Below the pieces are notes generated by a model. That model ran no database searches, was not told the DNA's origin, and saw nothing but the letters and a program-made list of their open reading frames with translations. 64,000 nt of DNA from Chryseobacterium antibioticum. GTDB lineage: Bacteria; Bacteroidota; Bacteroidia; Flavobacteriales; Weeksellaceae. The position numbers and the translations under genes were made by a program. Numbering within the stretch: the stretch's first letter is position 1; each line of letters begins with the position of its first letter. The stretch is from assembly GCF_012927325.1 (NCBI RefSeq), contig NZ_JABBGI010000027.1:1-64000 (forward strand), in the 5' to 3' direction. Of the stretch, positions 52,476 to 60,346 are shown one piece after another.

Positions 52476-52800
52476 ATTTTTCTTTTTACGTTTTCACCAA
52501 ATTTCGGAAAATTTATCGGAGAAAGAAAGCTTTTATTATAAAAGACCTTAATCACTGTATTCCAAAACGATACAGCAACCCTTTAGCTGTACACTTAAAA
52601 ATACCACTCTATTATTAATCCCCATTTGATGACAATAAATCAATGAAATTCTGATAATATTCATCAAGTCTCAATTTTAATAAAATCTTAATTCCTTCCA
52701 ACCGCCAGACTCTTTCATATCTCGTTGTAAATTTATAATTTTGACCTCCGTAAAAAACTCATGTATTTTTTAATCTAACAATTTTATTTTAAACAAATTA
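52476..52800. promoter_or_regulatory. Divergent promoter region fbp / lysC
   Basis: 325 bp without a gene. Toward lysC, TAATTTTG at 52736-52743 fits the -7 consensus, giving a transcript start near 52750 and a leader of about 50 nt, but no TTG stands 20 nt upstream. On the fbp side no TAnnTTTG was found within 60 bp of the start. No riboswitch-like fold was seen for lysC. Confidence 0.4.
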
Positions 52801-54039
52801 ATGAAAATTTTCAAGTTTGGTGGAGCGTCTGTAAAAGATGCTGAGAGTGTAAAAAATGTGTCTATGGTTTTACAAAGCCAGGGATTTACCAAGTGTTTGC
52901 TGGTTATTTCAGCAATGGGTAAGACGACGAATGAATTGGAAAAGGTTGTAGAACTTTATTTCAAGAAGGATAACTATCAAACTGAGATTGAAAAGATAAA
53001 ACGAAAACACATCGAGATTGCGGAAGGTCTGTTTCCTGAAAATCATGCAGTTTTTGCAGAGATTAATGTATTTTTCGATGATATCGATTCTTTTTTAAGA
53101 AGAAATAAATCTCCTAATTACAGTTTCGTGTATGATCAGGTAGTAAGCTGTGGAGAAATGATCTCTACAAAGATCTTAAGCGAATATCTAAACGAAATTC
53201 AGTTTCCAAATCAATGGTTAGATGCCAGAGATTATATTAAAACGGATAATTCTTACAGAGAAGGTAACGTAGACTGGGCAAAAACAGAGGAATTTATTTC
53301 CACGTTAAATACAGAAATCTGCTATGTCACACAGGGTTTCATAGGTTCTGATGATAATAATTTTACGGTTACTTTAGGAAGAGAAGGCTCTGACTACTCT
53401 GCCGCTATTTTTGCCTATTGCCTGAATGCTGAAGCTATGACTATCTGGAAAGATGTACCCGGAGTAATGACCGGAGACCCAAGAAAGTTCAGTGATGTGA
53501 CTCTTCTTTCTAATATTTCTTATGAAGAAGCGATCGAACTGGCTTATTATGGGGCAAGTGTTATTCACCCGAAAACATTGCAGCCGCTGCAGCAGAAAAC
53601 TATTCCTTTTTATGTAAAATCTTTCGTAGACCCTACCAAAGAAGGAACTAAAGTGGGAGCTTCAGATAAAAACCAACATGAAGAATCTTATATTTTAAAA
53701 GAAAATCAGGTTCTCTTAAAGATCTCAACCCGAGATTTCTCTTTCATTGCTGAAGATCATATGAGCCTTATATTCGGATACCTTTCCAAATATAAGATCA
53801 AGGTATCTCTGATGCAGAATTCTGCCATCTCATTGGCTTTATGTCTGGAAGACAAATTCAATCAGGTGGATGAGCTTAATGATGAACTTCAAAAAATATT
53901 TAAAACCAAAGCAGTTAAAAATGTATCTTTATTCACAGTAAGAAATGCGAAGATGGATCATATTGATAAATTTTACCAGGAAAAAAATGTATTATTGGAA
54001 CAGATTTCCAAAAATACGGTTCAAATGGTAACACAATAA
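52801..54039 (+). CDS. lysC: Aspartate kinase, monofunctional
   Basis: 412 residues. The kinase N-terminus MKIFKFGGASVKDAESVKNV has the KFGGxS phosphate loop; FTVTLGREGSDYSAAIFA is the second nucleotide motif and IWKDVPGVMTGDPRKF the Asp-binding segment. ACT-type regulatory sequence follows residues 300-395. It phosphorylates aspartate at the head of lysine, threonine and methionine synthesis. No homoserine dehydrogenase domain is attached. The next gene follows after 22 bp. Confidence 0.95.
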   Translation: MKIFKFGGASVKDAESVKNVSMVLQSQGFTKCLLVISAMGKTTNELEKVVELYFKKDNYQTEIEKIKRKHIEIAEGLFPENHAVFAEINVFFDDIDSFLRRNKSPNYSFVYDQVVSCGEMISTKILSEYLNEIQFPNQWLDARDYIKTDNSYREGNVDWAKTEEFISTLNTEICYVTQGFIGSDDNNFTVTLGREGSDYSAAIFAYCLNAEAMTIWKDVPGVMTGDPRKFSDVTLLSNISYEEAIELAYYGASVIHPKTLQPLQQKTIPFYVKSFVDPTKEGTKVGASDKNQHEESYILKENQVLLKISTRDFSFIAEDHMSLIFGYLSKYKIKVSLMQNSAISLALCLEDKFNQVDELNDELQKIFKTKAVKNVSLFTVRNAKMDHIDKFYQEKNVLLEQISKNTVQMVTQ

Positions 54040-54061
54040 TTTTAACTGCGACTAAACACCT

Positions 54062-55903
54062 ATGAGTTTAATTTCGAAAAACGATCTTATCACAGCTTCC
54101 GGCTTAAGCAAAATCGGGTTCCTAAAAAACCCGGTAGCATCTGCCGTGATGAGCATTGCCAAAATAAACGAAGTCAATAGATTATACGATAAATTAAAAG
54201 ATAAGGAAGGCAAAGACTTTTTCGACTCATTTGTAAGAGAAAGAAACTTAAGTTACATCGCTTTTGAAGAAGATCTCGCAAAAGTTCCCAAAACGGGACC
54301 ATTTATTTTGGTTTCGAATCATCCGTTGGGTGCTATTGATGGAATTTTAATGTGTAAAATCCTTTCAGAAGTACGTCCGGACTTTAAAGTAATGGGTAAT
54401 TTCCTTTTGGAAAAGATCAAACCTATGGAGCCGTACGTGATCTCTGTGAATCCTTTTGAAAACAGAAAAGAAGCTTACAGCAGTACTTCTGGAATGCGTG
54501 AAACGCTGAAGCATCTTCAAAACGGAGGCTGCGTCGGTATCTTCCCTGCAGGAGAAGTATCCAATAAAAATAATCCTTACGGGGAAATTCTCGACAGAGA
54601 ATGGGAAAAACCGGCCCTTAAGCTGATCAGAATGGCCAAAGTACCGGTCGTTCCGTTATATTTTCACGCCAAAAACAGCCGTATTTTTTATCAGGTTGCC
54701 AAACTTCATCCAAGTTTACAAACCCTGATGCTTCCTGCCGAAATGATGAATGACCGCGAAAAACCGATCAGAATCAGGATAGGAAAGCCCATCACTGTAA
54801 AAGCGATGGACGAGATGGAAACCATTGAAGAACTTGGCGAATTCCTGAAGCGTAAAGTGTATATGATGAAATCATATTACGAAAAGAGAAAATCACTTGC
54901 GCAAAGTATTAACCTTAAAAATTTAACGGTAAAATTTCCACTTTTAAGAGAAGAAAATATCGTTCAGAATATCATTGATGAAACGCCAAAGGAGGATATT
55001 CTTAAAGACATCAACAGACTGAGGGGCACTGATAAAATGCTTTTCAGTAACGGAAACTATGAGATCTATTTCACGACTTACGAGGAAATCCCTTCCGTAA
55101 TGAGAGAAATCGGACGCCAGAGGGAACTCACTTTCCGTGCTGTAGGTGAAGGAAGCAACCTACCGTTCGATCTTGATGAATACGATAAGCATTATCATCA
55201 TCTTTTCCTTTGGGACAATAGTGCCGAGAAACTTGCCGGAGCTTACCGAATGGCTTTAGGAAAGGATGTCATGAAGAAATACGGTATCAAAGGATTCTAT
55301 ACAAGCTCTTTATTTGAGTTTGAACAGGACATTCACCCATTCTTTAAGAAAGTGATTGAAATGGGCCGTGCTTACATCAGCGAGGAATATCAGCAGAAAC
55401 CACTTCCGCTTTTCCTTTTATGGAGAGGAATTGTGCATGTATGTTTAAGAAATTCTGACCATAAGTTTTTGATGGGCGGTGTAAGTATTTCCAATAAATT
55501 TTCGGAGTTTTCCAAATCTCTGATGATCGAATTCATGCGCTCGAACTATTTCGATTCCGCCGTGGCACAATATATTACTCCTAAAAACGAGTATAAAGTA
55601 AAGCTGCGCGACAGAGATAAGAATATCTTTTTTGAGGAAATGGAGTCTGATCTGAATAAGCTTGATAAGATTATTGACGACCTTGAACCGGAATTAAGAC
55701 TGCCTGTTTTGATTAAAAAATATATTAAGCAAAATGCCAAAGTGATTGCTTTTAACGTGGACCCGAACTTCAATGATGCGATCGACGGATTGATGTATAT
55801 CCGAATCAGTGATCTTCCGGAAAGTACGATCAAGCCTGTATTAGAAGAGATGAGCGACCATATCAGAAAAGAACAAGAAAATAATTCGGCTGAAAATCAG
55901 TAA
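54062..55903 (+). CDS. olsF: Bifunctional acyltransferase, PlsC plus OlsB-like (ornithine lipid synthase OlsF-like)
   Basis: 613 residues in two parts. The N-terminal PlsC domain (60-270) has VSNHPLGAIDG (HX4D) and GIFPAGEVSNKNNPYGE. The C-terminal part (320-560) has the GNAT-like hydroxy-acyl transferase pattern with LAGAYRMALGKDVMKKYG, YTSSLFEFEQD and FLLWRGIVHV. This architecture is that of OlsF, which makes ornithine lipid with both acyl steps in one protein and is known from Flavobacterium johnsoniae. The gene is 22 bp after lysC. Confidence 0.75.
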   Translation: MSLISKNDLITASGLSKIGFLKNPVASAVMSIAKINEVNRLYDKLKDKEGKDFFDSFVRERNLSYIAFEEDLAKVPKTGPFILVSNHPLGAIDGILMCKILSEVRPDFKVMGNFLLEKIKPMEPYVISVNPFENRKEAYSSTSGMRETLKHLQNGGCVGIFPAGEVSNKNNPYGEILDREWEKPALKLIRMAKVPVVPLYFHAKNSRIFYQVAKLHPSLQTLMLPAEMMNDREKPIRIRIGKPITVKAMDEMETIEELGEFLKRKVYMMKSYYEKRKSLAQSINLKNLTVKFPLLREENIVQNIIDETPKEDILKDINRLRGTDKMLFSNGNYEIYFTTYEEIPSVMREIGRQRELTFRAVGEGSNLPFDLDEYDKHYHHLFLWDNSAEKLAGAYRMALGKDVMKKYGIKGFYTSSLFEFEQDIHPFFKKVIEMGRAYISEEYQQKPLPLFLLWRGIVHVCLRNSDHKFLMGGVSISNKFSEFSKSLMIEFMRSNYFDSAVAQYITPKNEYKVKLRDRDKNIFFEEMESDLNKLDKIIDDLEPELRLPVLIKKYIKQNAKVIAFNVDPNFNDAIDGLMYIRISDLPESTIKPVLEEMSDHIRKEQENNSAENQ

Positions 55904-55938
55904 GTTTTATTTTTATCAAAAAAAAGCACGGTTAATAC

Positions 55939-55969
55939 TTGCTTCATATAAGAAAACTTACTACTTTTG
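55939..55969 (+). promoter_or_regulatory. Promoter of tRNA-Phe
   Basis: TTG at 55939-55941, a 20-nt spacer and TACTTTTG at 55962-55969, ending 42 bp before the tRNA. It is one of the clearest consensus matches in the window. Confidence 0.8.
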
Positions 55970-56011
55970 CATCACTTTAAAACAACGAAGTAAGTCAAAC
56001 AAAAATATAAT

Positions 56012-56084
56012 GGTTTCTTAGCTCAGTTGGTAGAGCAATGGATTGAAAATCCATGTGTCCCTGGTTCGATTCCTGGAGAAACCA
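56012..56084 (+). tRNA. tRNA-Phe (GAA)
   Basis: 73 nt with full cloverleaf. The acceptor is GGTTTCT/AGAAACC, the D-arm GCTC..GAGC, and the anticodon stem ATGGA/TCCAT with loop TTGAAAA (anticodon GAA). The T-arm CCTGG/CCAGG has TTCGATT and the discriminator base is A. The CCA is not encoded (ACCACT follows). It is probably the integration site of the element that follows. Confidence 0.97.
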
Positions 56085-56109
56085 CTGGAAATTAAACAAT
56101 TTCTAACAA

Positions 56110-56147
56110 AACCCCTCAAATTGTACAATTTGAGGGGTTATTTTTTT
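56110..56147 (+). terminator. Terminator after tRNA-Phe
   Basis: Arms AACCCCTCAAATTGT/ACAATTTGAGGGGTT form a perfect 30-bp palindrome at 56110-56139, followed by ATTTTTTTT. It ends the tRNA transcript before the integrase region. Confidence 0.9.
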
Positions 56148-56187
56148 TGATCATATATCAAAATAAGACAAATTCTCTCAAATTGAA

Positions 56188-56309
56188 GGTGACCTTTTCG
56201 GTTACCTGAGCATATTAATTTTTTAGGTAACCGAATTTCTCCAAAAGTCCCACTATCAAAGCAAGCCTGTTCAAAATTTGAACATCTTGACTAAAGGGTC
56301 ACCGAAAAG
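56188..56309 (+). promoter_or_regulatory. Repeated GGTnACCGAAAAG sites and palindrome before the integrase
   Basis: Three related sites occur within 122 bp: CTTTTCGGTTACCT at 56194-56207 (reverse orientation), AGGTAACCGAATTT at 56225-56238 and GGGTCACCGAAAAG at 56296-56309. A perfect 8+1+8 palindrome TGTTCAAAATTTGAACA lies at 56268-56284. Repeats with a fixed core on both strands beside tRNA and integrase suggest arm-type sites for integrase or excisionase; the palindrome could be a repressor operator. Confidence 0.6.
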
Positions 56310-56335
56310 TAATTTAACCTTTAAAATCAATAATC

Positions 56336-57556
56336 ATGAACACTAAAATTTCAGTATTATTCTATGCTAAAAAATCTAAAGCAAAAAGTAATTTGTGTGT
56401 ACCAGTTTATTTAAGAATTACAGTTAATGGAAGACGAGCTGAATTCTCAACAGGTAAAACGGTGGATGCCTCTAAATGGAGTTCAAAAATGAGCCGTTTA
56501 AAAGGCAATTCTGAAGAGGCACGCACAATAAACAAGTATTTCGATGTTTTGTTATCAAAGATCCTTGAAATCGAAAGAAATCTTGTTTTATCTGCTGAAT
56601 CTTTTGACGCCACGGATGTCAGGAATCTTTTAACAGGAAAACAGGATACCGAACGTTACCTAATCCCAATTTTTCAAGAGCATAATAACAGAATGGAAAA
56701 ACTCATTGGAAAAGAATATGCATTGGCTACTCTGAAAAATTATAAAACCTGTTTATCCCATTTAAAAAAGTTTCTATGGAGCTTTTATAAAAAATCAGAC
56801 ATTAACATCAAAAAAATAGAGCCTGCATTCCTCAATGATTTCGATTTCTTTCTTAGAACGGTAGCAAAATGCAATAACAATTCGACAGTTAAGCATACCA
56901 AAAACCTATCAAAGATTCTGAAAATATGTTATCATAACAATTGGATTGAAAAAGACTTGGCAATGTATTACAAGGGAAAGTTTAATGAGGTTACTGCAAA
57001 TTTTCTTACAGAAGAAGAAATTAAAACTATGCAGGATAAAGATTTTGCAGGTCAGGGATTAAATCTGGTTCGAGACATTTTCATCTTTAGTTGTTATACA
57101 GGGCTAGCATATATTGACATTTATAATTTAACAAAAGATCGTATTTCTACGGGAATTGATGGCAACTTGTGGATTATGACTAACCGACAAAAGACCAGTT
57201 CTGTTTCAAATATACCTTTATTGCCTATCCCTGAAGAAATCATCCGAAAATATGAAAATCATCCTGTAGCTTTGGAAGCAGGTAAATTACTTCCTGTTTA
57301 CACCAATCAGAAAATAAATGAATATTTGAAAACCATTGCTGACAATTGTGAAATCAACAAGAAACTTACATTTCATGCAGCCCGACATACCTTTGCAACA
57401 ACGGTAACTTTAGGAAATAATGTCTCCATGGAAAGCGTAAGCAAGATGTTAGGTCATAAAAGTATTAAAACAACTCAGCATTATGCTAAAATTCTGGATA
57501 AACAAGTCAGTGAGGACATGAAGAATTTAAAAAGCTTGTTACAAAAGAATAATTGA
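56336..57556 (+). CDS. int: Tyrosine recombinase / integrase
   Basis: 406 residues with an N-terminal arm-binding domain (SVLFYAKKSKAKSNL and GRRAEFSTGKTVDASKW), a SAM-like core-binding domain (110-215) and the catalytic domain (220-395). Catalytic residues visible: K286 in NRQKTSS, H347..R350 in HAARHTFAT, H374 in LGHKS and nucleophile Y383 in HYAKI. The first catalytic Arg, usually in TGLR, is Ala258 here (TGLAYID), as in some Bacteroides-type integrases. It is adjacent to tRNA-Phe and should catalyse integration and excision of the element. Confidence 0.95.
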   Translation: MNTKISVLFYAKKSKAKSNLCVPVYLRITVNGRRAEFSTGKTVDASKWSSKMSRLKGNSEEARTINKYFDVLLSKILEIERNLVLSAESFDATDVRNLLTGKQDTERYLIPIFQEHNNRMEKLIGKEYALATLKNYKTCLSHLKKFLWSFYKKSDINIKKIEPAFLNDFDFFLRTVAKCNNNSTVKHTKNLSKILKICYHNNWIEKDLAMYYKGKFNEVTANFLTEEEIKTMQDKDFAGQGLNLVRDIFIFSCYTGLAYIDIYNLTKDRISTGIDGNLWIMTNRQKTSSVSNIPLLPIPEEIIRKYENHPVALEAGKLLPVYTNQKINEYLKTIADNCEINKKLTFHAARHTFATTVTLGNNVSMESVSKMLGHKSIKTTQHYAKILDKQVSEDMKNLKSLLQKNN

Positions 57557-57663
57557 CTGTTATTACTTACCCTAAATAATGATTGATGCATGAAATTTAT
57601 AAGTATATTTAATAAAACAAATGAAAATCTATTCAGGTAAGAATCTTCCCAAATTACACAAAA

Positions 57664-58500
57664 ATGACTCAGGAAAAATATTATTTTGAAAATCCCAAAT
57701 CTTCTATAAGATCTCTAACAGAGGATGAGATAGAAGCCGCAATCGCAGATTATGAAAATGGAGTTAAAATTTCAGAGATTTGTCAGAAATATCCTAAATT
57801 AAAAGTAAGTAGTTTTTACAAACAACTACCATACAAACTTAATCAAGAGAAATGTGAATATTGTAATAATCAAATTTACACAAAAGTTAGAAAAAATGGT
57901 TATGGTAATGATTTAGCTAAATTATGTATCTATTGTAACCATGATTACACAAAAAATTGTAATTGTGAACAGTGCTTTCATAATACAAATGTGGCTCTCG
58001 AAGAAAAAAGGAAAGAACTGCAAATTGTTTGGAAAAACTTTTATACTGAATACTATAATCTAAATTATACACTAAATGATATCAGTATTTTTGATGAAAT
58101 ATATTTAGTATTACTCATCCAATCATATAAAGGTACATTTGAGAATACATTGGACTTCTCCTATTTTAAACAACTTAGGTTTCAAGTTCATGCATCATCT
58201 CATGAATATTATTCTGTAATAAACAACCTTATTGACAGAAAGATTCTGATTCCCAACATATACTATTTTGATTCGTATGATTATATTTATTCATCAGAAC
58301 CCTCTCTTCCAACGATCAACTCTACAAAAATAAACTGGATTCCAAATATAATTAAAACCTCCGGTACTTTACTTTCAGTTTCAGAATTAGATAAAATCTT
58401 AAAAGAAAGGACTTACTCAGTTGAAGACAAAAAAATTTTATGGAGAGAAGTTTATTGGTCAGAAATCAAAAGTTATATAGATTATCAAATAAATATTTAA
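57664..58500 (+). CDS. Unknown zinc-ribbon protein with helix-turn-helix start
   Basis: 278 residues, AT-rich. Residues 17-50 (LTEDEIEAAIADYENGVKIS, then EICQKYPKLKVSSFYKQL) look like a helix-turn-helix. Zinc-binding Cys follow: CEYC, CIYC, then CNCEQC between about 60 and 102. The remainder is a mixed helix and strand region rich in Tyr and Ile. No family was recognised. It ends SYIDYQINI just where the next frame picks up similar sequence (see next entry), so the true gene may be longer. Confidence 0.6.
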   Translation: MTQEKYYFENPKSSIRSLTEDEIEAAIADYENGVKISEICQKYPKLKVSSFYKQLPYKLNQEKCEYCNNQIYTKVRKNGYGNDLAKLCIYCNHDYTKNCNCEQCFHNTNVALEEKRKELQIVWKNFYTEYYNLNYTLNDISIFDEIYLVLLIQSYKGTFENTLDFSYFKQLRFQVHASSHEYYSVINNLIDRKILIPNIYYFDSYDYIYSSEPSLPTINSTKINWIPNIIKTSGTLLSVSELDKILKERTYSVEDKKILWREVYWSEIKSYIDYQINI

Positions 58501-58853
58501 AAACGGTTATAGATGATCAAGTTATTGAACAAATCGTTGATTTTCTACAACCAACATTTCCACTATCAAAGGCTTATGCTTTAATCTATTTTGCAGTTAA
58601 TTCTTCTATGAGATATATTCAGGATCATACTACAAATGAAAGAAAAATAAATTCTTATTTCAGAAATAGGATGAACGAACTCATCTTAAGATATCAAGAT
58701 CATAAAAACCTGAAAGACTATAATCGCTTATTGTATATTGAACTAAGTTACTTTAATCAGTATGTTCTTAAAAATATTCTTAAACAGGAAAATGCATATT
58801 TTTATCTTTCAACAGATAAGATATTGGATAATGCCGATAGTAGGCTAGTATGA
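58440..58853 (+). CDS. Possible C-terminal continuation in a second frame
   Basis: 137 residues, overlapping the previous gene by 61 bp in the -1 frame. Codons after the overlap read KYLKTVIDDQVIEQIVDFL and continue as a helical domain. In-frame fusion of DYQIN with KYLKTV would give a smooth protein of about 395 residues. A single missing or extra base in the A/T run near 58487-58505 would explain it. Otherwise it is an independent short gene starting at 58440 or later. No slippery heptamer of the X-XXY-YYZ kind was seen in the zero frame. Confidence 0.45.
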   Translation: MERSLLVRNQKLYRLSNKYLKTVIDDQVIEQIVDFLQPTFPLSKAYALIYFAVNSSMRYIQDHTTNERKINSYFRNRMNELILRYQDHKNLKDYNRLLYIELSYFNQYVLKNILKQENAYFYLSTDKILDNADSRLV

Positions 58854-59029
58854 ATTATTCACGATCTAATCTGAACACTTATCATCAAATTAAATAACTT
58901 TAAATAGATTAAGTATTATGTGTAATAGGTACTACTCGATCTGACAGTTTGGATGTACGGTTACTAAAAACTGTCAATTATTCTTTAAAGGATAATCTCT
59001 TTTATTCTGTTAACTAAAATGGATAAGTC

Positions 59030-60109
59030 TCATATTGATTTTGTTCTATTTTCCCACTTCTTCAAATGTGAAACAATTTCTTCATAAAAACCTTCTGCAC
59101 TTGCTTTACTTAATGCCCCACCAAATCTTGATCGAAATTCACTTCTAGTTTTGCATTGCAATGCGGCTTGTTTGCAACTTTCATAAGTCCAAGTACCTTT
59201 TGGCGATCTTTTATAAATCATATGGTCACATATTTGCATCCAATTATTTCTATGAGCCGCATTGTAAGCACTACTACTATTATCTTGAAAATCACTTCTG
59301 GTTTTGTACTTTAGTGCTTCTTTTTGACACTTTTCAAACGTCCATTTTTTTTCGCTCCACCCCAGTCCACCTGCTTTTGCTTTATTTAATATGATCCAAC
59401 CATTTTGTTTATAGATTTTAATTGTCTTCTCTTCTAATTTCTGAGCTTTATCAGCAGCAATGTATGATTTTGAAATTGATTTATACACCGGATTAAGGTT
59501 ATTTTTCAAAGAATAATTATATACTGGTGATGTTTTTTCTTTTAGATGTTGTGCTTGCCTCCCCTCCTTGTTACAGGTTAAACCAACATATACAGCATTA
59601 TTTGGAAATTCATAAGCATATACCAATCTTTTATTTTGGTTGCCAACTGCATGCATGTGAGAACAAATAAGAGCAAGCCAACCTTTTCTTAGACTAATAC
59701 TATAAGCTGATGAATTATCTCTTTTGAAATGAACTTTGGTTGTATACTTTAGTGCTTCTTTTTGACATTGATCAAAATTCCAAAATCTATATGGCTTCCG
59801 CCGAGAAATCATATGCGAGCAAATTTGATCTAAAAAACCATCGATTATCGCACGATGATAAGCGGATGAAGAATAATGTACAAAATCAGTTCGATTTGTA
59901 TATTTGAGTGCTTCTTTTTTGCACTTATCGAATGTCCATACTTTGTTCCAATTTCTCAGTTCAGGATTTTTATAAGTTTCCCTTCTTCTTGCATTTCTAC
60001 AACTCGTGCAACGATGCCTACGACCACTTTTAGTTATTTTGCTAATAGCAAAATCATAAATGGGTTTTTCAGTCTTGCATTTTGTACAAAACTTAGTTAG
60101 AATATTCAT
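59030..60109 (-). CDS. GIY-YIG nuclease flanked by four 42-residue repeats
   Basis: 359 residues. A zinc finger (C8, C11, C34, C37) begins the protein. Repeats of the form W-T-F-x-K-C-x-K-E-A-L-K-Y..SSSAY..W..ICxHM occupy residues 58-100, 110-152, 256-297 and 307-349. Between repeats 2 and 3 is a GIY-YIG nuclease domain (163-250): VYAYEF, AVYVGLT, catalytic Arg in GRQAQH, Glu in QKLEEKTIKIY and NGWIILNKAKAGG. Modular DNA-binding repeats around a GIY-YIG core recall phage and mobile endonucleases. It lies on the minus strand, opposite to the integrase. Confidence 0.7.
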   Translation of the reverse strand: MNILTKFCTKCKTEKPIYDFAISKITKSGRRHRCTSCRNARRRETYKNPELRNWNKVWTFDKCKKEALKYTNRTDFVHYSSSAYHRAIIDGFLDQICSHMISRRKPYRFWNFDQCQKEALKYTTKVHFKRDNSSAYSISLRKGWLALICSHMHAVGNQNKRLVYAYEFPNNAVYVGLTCNKEGRQAQHLKEKTSPVYNYSLKNNLNPVYKSISKSYIAADKAQKLEEKTIKIYKQNGWIILNKAKAGGLGWSEKKWTFEKCQKEALKYKTRSDFQDNSSSAYNAAHRNNWMQICDHMIYKRSPKGTWTYESCKQAALQCKTRSEFRSRFGGALSKASAEGFYEEIVSHLKKWENRTKSI

Positions 60110-60346
60110 ACATGAAATATATTATTTACCCCCAAGCCTAAACCCTTGTTTCGACTGCTAGGTAACTACGAAGTAATTACTAAAAAAAATCATATTTCAA
60201 TGAGGAATTTTAATCTTGAAGAAGCAGCGAGGTAATTGTAATCTTAGTGGTTAACTATGTATCCTAGCATTTGTTATTTCAATCGAATCGCACCCTATAA
60301 AGTTTGCTACCCGTTCAAAGTAATGACTACTATTTCTTTTGCACAA

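Noticed and set aside
56012..56084. Second tRNA next to tRNA-Phe
   Set aside because: No other cloverleaf was found in 55904-56335.
58440..58505. Programmed frameshift signal between the two cargo frames
   Set aside because: No X-XXY-YYZ heptamer in the zero frame and no clear stimulatory hairpin was seen; a simple indel or overlapping genes is more likely.
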